NCBI GenBank assembly: GCA_002455955.1
Contig: DKLZ01000075.1
Coordinates: 1,204-65,203 of the forward strand
Origin: Dehalococcoidia bacterium UBA6627
Lineage (GTDB): Bacteria > Chloroflexota > Dehalococcoidia > UBA2979
DNA: 64,000 bases
Direction of reading: 5' to 3'
Shown here: in pieces, positions 45,787 to 53,058 of the stretch
Numbering within the stretch: position 1 is the first letter of the stretch
How the letters are laid out: each line of letters begins with the position of its first letter
Program-made: the position numbers and the translations under genes
Notes under the pieces: model-generated
Database searches by the model: none
Told to the model about the DNA's origin: nothing
What the model saw: only the letters and a program-made list of their open reading frames with translations

Positions 45787-46590
45787 CTAGCCGCGCACCT
45801 CAAGAACCCTGAACCGTAACTTTCCTGCTGGTGCTTCGACCACTACTTCTTCACCTTGGCCTCGATTCAATAGAGCAACACCGATCGGGGACTCAGTAGA
45901 GATCTTGCCATTAGTGGGATCAACTTCCGCAGGACTTACAAGAGTGAACTCTTGCTCCTTGTCCTGATCAATATTTAGAAGCTTCACTACGGATCCCACG
46001 TTCGCTAGACCACCTTTTGCATCTGCGTCGATTATCACAGCATGCCGCAATCGATCCTCTGTCTCGCGAATTTTCGCTTCGAGATGAGCTTGTTCATCAC
46101 GAGCCGCATCCAAAGGAGCATTTTCACGGAAATCTTTGTCCGCCATCGCTTCACGCAATTTCTTCGCTATCTGCGGGCGCTCTGCCTTCAACTCCTCCAA
46201 TTGTCCTTCGAGTGATTGCAGACCATCAAAAGTGACGTGAAATGCTTTGCCACCAAGATCATCAGATGCACCGCGCAGACCTCGGGCTCCCCCGTGGTCT
46301 CCTTCCAATTGGAGTTTCGGAACCAAATTTTCCTCCGTGAACGCGAGACGTGATGAATAAGCAAGGAAAGCACGTAATGGCTCTAGATGGCTAACATCAT
46401 GTTCCTCTTCAGTAAAAACTTCTGAGATATAACGAATGATGTCAGCGCCCGATAACTCCTGCATCGTTCGATCTGTGCCAAACCAATCGACAAACTGATC
46501 GACAATCGGACGCTCTACTTCTGCCTTCTCGGGCTCAAGAGAGTTCACGAAATGAGTAAGTGCCTCTTTCGAAGTAATAGATTCCACCAT
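45787..46590 (-). CDS. GreA/GreB-like transcription factor with extra N-terminal domain
   Basis: A 267-residue protein. The C-terminal part from about residue 115 is a normal GreA: the coiled coil LEGQLEELKAERPQIAKKL, a tip with DFRENAPLDAARDEQAHLE that keeps the acidic residues of the DLSEN motif, and an FKBP-like end with VALLNRGQGEEVVVEAPAG. It would rescue backtracked RNA polymerase. The first 100 residues (ESITSKEALTHFVNSL, FVDWFG, HLEPLRAFLAYSSRLAF) resemble the SAM-like core-binding domain of tyrosine recombinases. The ATG at 46590 has GGAAGGA upstream; the longer frame is not needed. Confidence 0.82.
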   Translation of the reverse strand: MVESITSKEALTHFVNSLEPEKAEVERPIVDQFVDWFGTDRTMQELSGADIIRYISEVFTEEEHDVSHLEPLRAFLAYSSRLAFTEENLVPKLQLEGDHGGARGLRGASDDLGGKAFHVTFDGLQSLEGQLEELKAERPQIAKKLREAMADKDFRENAPLDAARDEQAHLEAKIRETEDRLRHAVIIDADAKGGLANVGSVVKLLNIDQDKEQEFTLVSPAEVDPTNGKISTESPIGVALLNRGQGEEVVVEAPAGKLRFRVLEVRG

Positions 46591-46740
46591 CGGACGATCC
46601 TTCCGATTTCCTGTGACGGAAATAGCAAGCATTCTGCGGGATAACAACCACGCAAGAGTCAACAGTTGATCCCGTACGCAGCAGTCTAGAAGATGACTAG
46701 TCACGACTGTCAATCAGCCGAAGAATCAGTACTGGACTAA

Positions 46741-47502
46741 ATGTCGATAAGTGCTAACGAAGACCACGTTACAGGAAACGCTCTAGATTCCGAAGCAACT
46801 CGTCTCGGAATACAGCTCTCGCAGCGTGATAGCGACGCTTTTAATCGCTACTTCGAACTGCTAAGAGAAGGAACCAGACGTGCTGGCCTGACCTCTCTCA
46901 GAACTCGAGACCAGATCGAACGACGCCTCTTCGGTGAATCACTCGCACTCCTCGTTGGCTTGCGAAACGCCAACCTAGTACCCAGTAACAGACCCTTCCT
47001 AGTAGCTGATATCGGTAGCGGTGGTGGCTTTCCCGGTATACCGATGCGAATCCTAGAGCCGACTATGCAACTCGCCTTAATTGAGGCTCAACAGCGCCGT
47101 TGTGCGTTCCTCGAAAGTGTTACTGAACAACTCAGCCTCAACAATGTTCGGGTACTACACACACGTGCAGAGGACGCCGGCCGTGACATTAAGCTCCGTG
47201 CCTCGTTTGACCTTGTAGTCGCCCGCGCCGTCGCACCACTCGACATTCTTGTGGAATACGCGCTACCTCTTCTGCAAGTCGGTGGCATACTCGCGACACC
47301 TAAGGGAAGTAACGCATCGAAAGAGCTGACGGAGGCTCAGATCGCGATCGAGGAACTCGGTGGTGTCGCCCTCGACCCGATCCCACTCTCGCTCCCCGAG
47401 CAAGCTCCATCTCAAAATGTGTTGGTGATACGTCGTCAAGGGAAATTGAATGACCGCTACCCTCGCCGGGCCGGAATTCCTTCGAAGCGACGACTCCGAT
47501 AA
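46741..47502 (+). CDS. rsmG: 16S rRNA (guanine-527-N7)-methyltransferase
   Basis: A SAM-dependent rRNA methyltransferase of 253 residues. Motif I is VADIGSGGGFPGIPMRILEP, followed by LALIEAQQRRCAFLESV, HTRAEDAGRD, FDLVVARAVAPLDILVEYAL and GGILATPKGS, all standard for RsmG. The C-terminal 25 residues are basic (RYPRRAGIPSKRRLR). It is divergent from the GreA-like gene with 150 bases between starts. No mnmG/parAB cluster, a common rsmG neighbour, is present here. Confidence 0.95.
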   Translation: MSISANEDHVTGNALDSEATRLGIQLSQRDSDAFNRYFELLREGTRRAGLTSLRTRDQIERRLFGESLALLVGLRNANLVPSNRPFLVADIGSGGGFPGIPMRILEPTMQLALIEAQQRRCAFLESVTEQLSLNNVRVLHTRAEDAGRDIKLRASFDLVVARAVAPLDILVEYALPLLQVGGILATPKGSNASKELTEAQIAIEELGGVALDPIPLSLPEQAPSQNVLVIRRQGKLNDRYPRRAGIPSKRRLR

Positions 47503-48018
47503 TTCTCTCACTGTATTCGACTCAAAGAATCAAATAGGACCAACCAAGGACGGACGACCGAATAACTAACCAATTCATCAAGATAATCAGTTGATACCTG
47601 CCCTCCTCGAGGAAATCGTCAACCATACGAAAGAAGCGTTATACGACAGGGCGTGCTGGCGAATGGATTCCTCGAACGGAGCTCGTGCATCTTCGCGACA
47701 ATGAACAACTCGTTATGCGTGCGCGTTTGGAATGGCTCATCAACCAAGAACAGTCCGATCAGCTTGGCGCCAATTTGGAACTAACGGCATAGCTTCGTAA
47801 AGCAGCAATCCCACGGGGCTTAGATAGAAATCTCACTGAATCCAAGACCAGCATTAATGAACATCGCCGTAATGTTCTCAATATTTCATTACGTATGTTT
47901 TTTGATGATCATTAGTAGATACTAATGATCATTTAGCAGAAATCCGCTACTATCTCCCTTGTCGGTCGGGCAGCCGGCACTGTTTGAAGTCCTTGGCGGG
48001 TATCTCGGAGGCCATACG
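47503..48018. other. Long non-coding stretch with a possible gene remnant
   Basis: No intact gene. A frame open from 47595 to TAG at 47792 reads WIPRTELVHLRDNEQLVMRA, followed by RLEWLINQEQSDQLG, which looks protein-like but has no good start and no family I can name; it may be a remnant. Further on lies the 12-pair palindrome at 47905-47932. The last part leads into the Yip1-like gene. Confidence 0.35.
47905..47932. repeat. Perfect 12-base inverted repeat
   Basis: ATGATCATTAGT and its exact reverse complement ACTAATGATCAT, separated by AGAT. Each arm contains TGATCA, itself a palindrome. It lies about 87 bases before the start of the Yip1-like gene, where an operator or a hairpin in the leader would be placed. 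There is no T run, so it does not look like an intrinsic terminator. Confidence 0.8.
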
Positions 48019-48642
48019 ATGGCTGTTCTGACCGTCCGCCGAATCCGCAGACTCGGCTTATTGGATTTTTCGGTTTTCGATGAGGTCGGAACCGATCCAC
48101 GTGCCACCGTTCCATCATTGATGATCGCAAGTGGATCAATGATGATGCTGAGCGTCGGTGGTTGGCTTTGGTGGATAACAAGCGGCCTAGGTGACAGTAG
48201 CGCGGTTCTACTGAAAAGCGTTGTCATTGGATCGCTTTTCTCTATTGCGCTTTGGCTAGCGTGGCTAGTCGTCGTTTACGTGATCCTGCAGCGTGTCACA
48301 CAATCCGATGTCAACGTCGAGCGCCTTGTACGCGCTGCAGGCATGGCGACCACACCTCTCATCATTGGCCTATTGATGGTTATCCCAAGCATCTCTTTCG
48401 GGATAGGCATTGTCGCAATCGGCACATGGGTAATAACAACGCATGCGGCCATAGAACGCGCTACCGGAATAAGCGGTCGACCAGTCGTGATCGCAAACGG
48501 AGCCGGTTTTGCAGTCTGGGCCCTCGCCATGTCGGTACTCGCTACCAGCACCAACCAGATCGCGCCAGGTCCATTCCTAGCAGAATCAATCTGGGAAGCA
48601 GTAACCACCTACGACTACGCGCAAATCGTAATCAATTCCTAA
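48019..48642 (+). CDS. Yip1-like membrane protein
   Basis: A 207-residue protein with a basic start (MAVLTVRRIRRLGLLDFSVF) and about five hydrophobic helices (ASGSMMMLSVGGWLWWI, SLFSIALWLAWLVVVYVIL, ATTPLIIGLLMVIPSISFGIG). The LVRAAGMATTPL segment before a helix pair is typical of bacterial Yip1-domain proteins, whose function is poorly known. The ATG at 48019 is preferred, since GGAGG stands seven bases before it; the frame is open to 47959. The first 81 bases reappear inverted at 50907-50986. Confidence 0.7.
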   Translation: MAVLTVRRIRRLGLLDFSVFDEVGTDPRATVPSLMIASGSMMMLSVGGWLWWITSGLGDSSAVLLKSVVIGSLFSIALWLAWLVVVYVILQRVTQSDVNVERLVRAAGMATTPLIIGLLMVIPSISFGIGIVAIGTWVITTHAAIERATGISGRPVVIANGAGFAVWALAMSVLATSTNQIAPGPFLAESIWEAVTTYDYAQIVINS

Positions 48643-48657
48643 CTGCCAACTAGCCGA

Positions 48658-48697
48658 CCTCGGTTCCAGCGTTATCTCCCCAGCGCTGGAACCGAGG
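48658..48697. repeat. Perfect 14-base-pair hairpin after the Yip1-like gene
   Basis: CCTCGGTTCCAGCG at 48658-48671 pairs exactly with CGCTGGAACCGAGG at 48684-48697 over a 12-base loop. It begins 15 bases after the Yip1-like stop. Stability and place fit a transcription terminator, but no T run follows on either strand. It could be a processing site or protect the 3' end of the message. Confidence 0.7.
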
Positions 48698-48870
48698 CAA
48701 CACACTTCCTGGATATCAACTCGCACTTGACCGTCTCGCTTCTGGAACCGAACTCCTCACCGGCCCCAGAAGCATCTGGATCATGGATATCTGTCAATGA
48801 GGCAAATGAAGAGTAACGAGTGCTATGCGCTAGACCGGTCACAGAAACGCTGTCTACACTCAAACTTCGC

Positions 48871-48946
48871 GGGCCTGTAGCTCAGCTGGGAGAGCGCCAC
48901 ACTGGCAGTGTGGAGGTCAGGGGTTCGAGCCCCCTCAGGTCCACCA
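48871..48946 (+). tRNA. tRNA-Ala (anticodon GGC)
   Basis: A complete 76-base cloverleaf. The acceptor stem GGGCCTG pairs with CAGGTCC (one G-T pair). The D arm is GCTC/GAGC. The anticodon stem CCACA/TGTGG encloses CTGGCAG, giving anticodon GGC for Ala codons GCC/GCU. The T arm is AGGGG TTCGAGC CCCCT. The discriminator is A and CCA is encoded. A DNA methyltransferase gene ends 67 bases further on. Confidence 0.96.
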
Positions 48947-49013
48947 CTCAAAACCTTCTGTTCCGCTAGTGCCAAAGTTGAACACCCTCAGCAGGGCTAT
49001 GTTGTCCTCTGGG

Positions 49014-49874
49014 TTAGGATCGGGCACCTGTCCCAAAATCATCACAGGTGTGAAACGATGGTGACCACTCTGCGAGGCGCTTTGCCATCGCCTGAATCGC
49101 AGCCTCATTGTTATCGACTAGGATACAGTTACGTTCATTCAACGCTGCCGCCTCCCCTGTCGTACCGGATCCAGCGAAGAAGTCGGCAACGATATCCCCA
49201 GGGTTAGAGTGCACACGCACAATCTGGTTCAAAATCTGAATCGGCTTTTGAGTCGGATACCCAGTTCGTTCCTTACTGTTCGTCGGAACGATTGTCTGCC
49301 ACCACACGTCGGTGGGGGTCTTGCCTCGCAGCGCCTTCTCTTTAGTTACAAGATCAGGGGCCATGTAAGGAATGCGATCGATGTCATCGTAACGAAACGT
49401 GTACCGATCGGGATCCTTCGTGTACCAAAGAATCGTGTCATGCTTTGCTGGCCACCGGCGCTTCGAACGACCACCAAAATCATATGACCAGATGATCTCG
49501 TTTTTGAAGCAATCCCGTCCAAACAGGTGGTCAAGAAGAACTTTTGCGTAATGTGATTCATGCTGGTCAAGATGGAGAAGGAGCGAACCATCTGCAGTTA
49601 GAACACGTCGGAACTCGACTAACCGTGGCTCAAGAAAACCTATGAAATCATCGAATACGTCATCGAAAGATGTGGACCCAAGTTTCTCGGTACGGTAGCT
49701 ACTCCCCCCGAAACCTACGCGATCCCCATCTTGATCGCGCACAGTCCTGAGTGTAGTCAGATTCTGCTGCCGACCGGTATTGAAGGGTGGATCGACATAA
49801 ATTAGATTGATAGAACCTGATTCGAATGTCTGGATGACTTCGAGGTTGTCTCCGAAGTGAATATCGATCGTCAT
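49014..49874 (-). CDS. Site-specific DNA methyltransferase (orphan, beta-type order)
   Basis: A 286-residue amino-methyltransferase for adenine-N6 or cytosine-N4. The catalytic motif IV comes first (LIYVDPPFNTG, residues 25-35). TGYPTQKP and the SAM-binding motif I, IVADFFAGSGTTGEAA, come near the C-terminus, so the motif order is that of the beta class. The target recognition region is in the middle. No restriction endonuclease or specificity gene is adjacent, so it acts alone or is a regulatory methylase. It lies next to tRNA-Ala and between the two copies of an inverted repeat. Confidence 0.9.
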   Translation of the reverse strand: MTIDIHFGDNLEVIQTFESGSINLIYVDPPFNTGRQQNLTTLRTVRDQDGDRVGFGGSSYRTEKLGSTSFDDVFDDFIGFLEPRLVEFRRVLTADGSLLLHLDQHESHYAKVLLDHLFGRDCFKNEIIWSYDFGGRSKRRWPAKHDTILWYTKDPDRYTFRYDDIDRIPYMAPDLVTKEKALRGKTPTDVWWQTIVPTNSKERTGYPTQKPIQILNQIVRVHSNPGDIVADFFAGSGTTGEAAALNERNCILVDNNEAAIQAMAKRLAEWSPSFHTCDDFGTGARS

Positions 49875-50113
49875 TGGACCTCTGATAGTGCAGTTTACGG
49901 AGTGCAGCGTCTAAGTAGTTGGGGAACGGTGGTCATTCAGCAACTATGTGGCCTCACCCCGAAAGTGGCGAACCATAACTGAGCGTGTCACGGATCGTAC
50001 CGCGCTGTCTTCTAGGCGACGTTCAAATGGCTCACTACATTCAAAATGGTGTAGACCTTTCAGGATCTACGAGTAGAATCTTGCTTACTTATTCCATATA
50101 TCCGAGGAGCAAT

Positions 50114-50416
50114 ATGTCCCAGTACATGGTAGTGCACGCCCTAAAGATCGATGCAGAAGCATTCGCCGAGGTGATGCAGTCAGATGACATGGGCGAATTC
50201 GCAAAAGCTATGGCTACCGGCCAAACGCCGGCTAAGTGCGTAAAAAGTTGGAACCCGATTCCACATGGCAACACAGACACTTTCATATGCCTGTGGGAAG
50301 CTGACAACTCAGACGACATCACAGCTACTCTGGGCGAAGAAATGCTAGCTATGCTGACATGCGAGCCTATGCAAGTAGACGAAATTGACTGGGCTGAGGT
50401 GGCAGCGGCTTCGTAA
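50114..50416 (+). CDS. Small hypothetical protein
   Basis: I cannot name this 100-residue protein. It begins MSQYMVVHALKIDAEAF and has AKCVKSWNPIPHGNTDTFIC followed by LWEADNSDDI. The ordering suggests a small ferredoxin-like alpha/beta fold (strand-helix-strand), as in stress-response dimeric barrels or DUF3303-type proteins. Three Cys are present, without a clear metal motif. The ATG at 50114 has GAGGAG upstream; the frame runs further back to 49985 without support. It is not clearly linked to its neighbours. Confidence 0.65.
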   Translation: MSQYMVVHALKIDAEAFAEVMQSDDMGEFAKAMATGQTPAKCVKSWNPIPHGNTDTFICLWEADNSDDITATLGEEMLAMLTCEPMQVDEIDWAEVAAAS

Positions 50417-50488
50417 AATGAACTCGCGTGTTGAAGTGCGGCGCTGACCAGACCTGGAAGTCATAGAACGATAAGTAGGCGTATAAGC

Positions 50489-50908
50489 ATGGCTATAAAA
50501 GATTTTCTTTCAGACATTCGCAACGCGGCACTTGCTAACGTAGTGATTGTTGTCTTTCACATCTGGATCGCTATCGAGATCGAAGGACTAGATTTCCTCG
50601 TCATTGTCCTTCCAGTTGGCGCTCTGATTGCTGCGGCATATTTCATCAAGGGCAAGATGGGAGCCGCTTTACTTGCTATTCCAACACTAGGTTATCTACT
50701 TATTGCACCAGAGCTAATTGAGGGAATAATCACTGGGGAATTGGGGCCGGATGACGAAGATGTCGATATTGGATGGGGCCTAGACCGGTACCTACTCGCC
50801 CCGTTCTGGTTATTCACTACTCTGCTAAACATCATGTCGATCATTGCTGAGGTACGAGGAACTAGCAAATACTCACAGCAGAGCAGTGCAAATTCATCAG
50901 AGAGTTGA
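50489..50908 (+). CDS. Small membrane protein of unknown function
   Basis: A 139-residue protein with four likely helices (ANVVIVVFHIWIAIEI, FLVIVLPVGALIAAAYFI, MGAALLAIPTLGYLLIAPEL, LLAPFWLFTTLLNIMSIIAEV) and an acidic loop GELGPDDEDVDIG. I know no family for it. It starts at an ATG about 70 bases after the previous small gene. Its stop codon coincides with the edge of the inverted copy of the Yip1-like gene start, so that copy was joined right at the end of this gene. Confidence 0.6.
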   Translation: MAIKDFLSDIRNAALANVVIVVFHIWIAIEIEGLDFLVIVLPVGALIAAAYFIKGKMGAALLAIPTLGYLLIAPELIEGIITGELGPDDEDVDIGWGLDRYLLAPFWLFTTLLNIMSIIAEVRGTSKYSQQSSANSSES

Positions 50909-50986
50909 TCTGTTCCGAGCTCATCGAAAACCGAAAATCCAATAAGCCGAGTCTGCGGATTCGGCGGACGGTCAGAACAGCCATCG
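50907..50986 (-). pseudogene. Inverted partial copy of the Yip1-like gene start
   Basis: Read on the minus strand, 50986 down to 50907 repeats 48017-48097 with two substitutions and one missing T. It begins at the CG before the ATG and encodes MAVLTVRRIRRLGLLDF before the lost T shifts the frame; the shifted frame stops after about 41 codons. The copy is thus a broken fragment. It lies immediately after the membrane protein gene ending at 50908. Confidence 0.8.
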
Positions 50987-51351
50987 CTGAAGAAGTTATC
51001 GACGAGCACTAGCACTTACTGGAATATCCGTGTGTCAGTTCGGAGTTGGATCCGAATTAAGATCGCCGCCAAACACCCAACGAACCTGAGCGCCTGAACC
51101 CAGTCTTAACTGCCAATGGAGCGGCAACATCGCGGGCAACTTTCGTCACTTTGCCTAGAACTGTTTTTGATTCGTCGGACATCCGCTCTTCAAGCATCAG
51201 ACCTCTAATCTTTGAGGCGCAGACGCTTGGCAACCTGTTAGGGCGCACCAACATGTGATCTGGATCGCCTGTACCAATCCAGATCACGGTCGAAATTCAG
51301 CTCCATAGCTGAAAACTCTCTATGTCTCGATAAGTGCCAGAAAACACGAAA
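50987..51351. other. Mostly non-coding stretch with one doubtful small frame
   Basis: A minus-strand frame at 51057-51182 would give about 41 residues (MSDESKTVLGKVTKVARDVA, then AAPLAVKTGFRRS and a basic end), with GAAGAG before its ATG. It may be a small basic protein or a remnant; I recognise no family. Nothing else in this stretch stands out. Confidence 0.3.
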
Positions 51352-51774
51352 CTACCGACATATGTCTCCTTGGATCGTAAATCCTTGAAGCACATCCTCG
51401 GTGTTCAGGCGGAGAATACCAGTAGAAGCTTTCACGGCCCCGGCAGGCATGATACGACCCTCCGGCCCAGTCCAATTAATTACCCAGCTCTTTGTGGTGG
51501 ACGCGGCATACTCTCCGGAAAGACTGCCTTCTACCTTTAAGCCATTGGCACAAGTCTCTTGGATAAAGATATCGATCGCCTCTTGCTCACTCATATCCGG
51601 TGCCGGGTGAGTGAAAAACGCATTAGGAGTTGGTTCAGCAGGTGTTTCTTCACCGGAACAGGCAATACTAGAAACGAGTGTTAATCCCAGCATTAATACA
51701 AAAGCTCTCCACAAATTTTTCCCTACCACGTTATCCGATCGAATATCAAAAATGGCTGCTAAGGGAAATGTCAT
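51352..51774 (-). CDS. Small lipoprotein, unknown function
   Basis: A 140-residue exported protein. After about 20 residues there is a hydrophobic segment ending in a lipobox: AFVLMLGLTLVSSIACSGEE, with the Cys as attachment site. A Pro/Thr linker (ETPAEPTPNAFFTHP) and a domain of about 85 residues follow, with two more Cys (QETCANGLKVEG, IQGDIC) that may form a disulfide. The pattern SWVINWTGPEGRI suggests a small beta fold. The ATG at 51774 has GAGAGG upstream. It has no clear partner nearby. Confidence 0.65.
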   Translation of the reverse strand: MTFPLAAIFDIRSDNVVGKNLWRAFVLMLGLTLVSSIACSGEETPAEPTPNAFFTHPAPDMSEQEAIDIFIQETCANGLKVEGSLSGEYAASTTKSWVINWTGPEGRIMPAGAVKASTGILRLNTEDVLQGFTIQGDICR

Positions 51775-52022
51775 TAGGCACCTCTCGTCAAAATTTTGAA
51801 AAGTTAACAATAACCAGAGGTGATTCTATTCGAAGTGCCCTGACTCTGTGCAATACATCTCCCCAAAATCTTAACCACCCGCGAGCAGATTTTCATTCTC
51901 AGATCCGGACACACGTAATATTTTGGATTGCTCGCTAGTCAGCGGACGTGCACGATTGATCAAAAGAAGCACCTCTAGACAACTAGCAAATCACGACCAG
52001 TCCGTGCACTAGGAGACGTGTT

Positions 52023-52910
52023 ATGAAAATAGCAATCACTGGCAGCTCTGGAATGATTGGTTCCGCGCTATGTCCACGGCTTGAGACGGCCGGGCACCAA
52101 ATTATTCGGATCCGTAATCGTCACGTAAAAAACCCTAACGGCGAATGGAGTCCGTCCAATCAGTGGATTCGCGATGGTGTACTAGAAGGTGTAGACGTCG
52201 TATTACATCTCGCCGGTGCTTCGATTGGTGATAAACGCTGGAGCAACACCTACAAGGAAGAAATGCGCGTGAGCCGCATCGACGGTGCTCGTCTCCTCGT
52301 CGAAACTATTCGAAACATGACCAACCGTCCGAAGGCGTTTATCACTTCGTCAGCAGTTGGATTTTATGGCGACCGTGCAGACGAAAAGCTGAACGAGCAG
52401 TCGTCACGCGGTAACGGATTCCTTGCAGACTTAGTCAACGACTGGGAAACCGAAGCACATGCCGCGGAAGAATTAGGCCTACGCGTAGCTATGGTTCGCA
52501 GTGGAGTAGTGTTACGTAGCATGCTGCCCGTACTGATCACACCATTCAAATTTGGCTTGGGTGGCAAGCTGGGCAATGGCAAGCAGTACTTTCCATGGAT
52601 CGGATTGGAAGATCTCGTCCGGATCTACGAGACAACCGTGACCGGAGACCTTACCGGACCGATTAATGCTGTTGCACCTCAAGCGGCAACCAACGCCGAA
52701 TTCACCAAAGCTCTTGGCCGCGTGATAAAGCGACCAACATTGTTCCCACTTCCTGGTTTCATGCTGGAGCTAATAATGGGTGGAGAGAAAGCTCAGGAAA
52801 CTGGGCTCGTGAGCCAGCGCGTGGTACCTCAGCGCTTAATCGATTCTGATTGGCAATTCACTCACACCACCATAGAGCAAGCTCTCCCTGAGGAACTCGC
52901 AGCATTATAA
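52023..52910 (+). CDS. TIGR01777-type sugar epimerase-like protein
   Basis: A 295-residue member of the extended short-chain dehydrogenases, of the YfcH / cell-division-inhibitor SulA-like group. It starts with MKIAITGSSGMIGSALCPRL (NAD(P)-binding loop). VVLHLAGASIGDKRW, FITSSAVGFYGDR, and NGFLADLVNDWETEAHAAEE follow, all typical. GPINAVAPQAATNAEFTKAL and the C-terminal DUF1731-like region (PLPGFMLELIMGGE) complete the family. The biochemical role in bacteria is not settled. It has its own upstream region after the lipoprotein gene, which is divergent. Confidence 0.9.
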   Translation: MKIAITGSSGMIGSALCPRLETAGHQIIRIRNRHVKNPNGEWSPSNQWIRDGVLEGVDVVLHLAGASIGDKRWSNTYKEEMRVSRIDGARLLVETIRNMTNRPKAFITSSAVGFYGDRADEKLNEQSSRGNGFLADLVNDWETEAHAAEELGLRVAMVRSGVVLRSMLPVLITPFKFGLGGKLGNGKQYFPWIGLEDLVRIYETTVTGDLTGPINAVAPQAATNAEFTKALGRVIKRPTLFPLPGFMLELIMGGEKAQETGLVSQRVVPQRLIDSDWQFTHTTIEQALPEELAAL

Positions 52911-53058
52911 TCTCGAATACTAGGTCTGTTAACAGTCTGGCAGTATCGTATTTCACGATATCGCAACCAGCCTTTTAGTCGACTAGCACAGGCGTAATTG
53001 TGTTAGTGAATCAGCGCACTGACATTCCTACATCTGGAGCATACGAACTCCAGCAAAC

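Noticed and set aside
48871..49874. tRNA-Ala as the attachment site of an integrated island
   Set aside because: I found no repeat of the tRNA 3' end nearby and no integrase gene, so only the inverted duplication is reported.
50692..51015. A 107-residue minus-strand frame overlapping the membrane protein at 50489
   Set aside because: It is a shadow of that gene joined to the inverted fragment of the Yip1-like gene in a different phase; it is not a gene in its own right.
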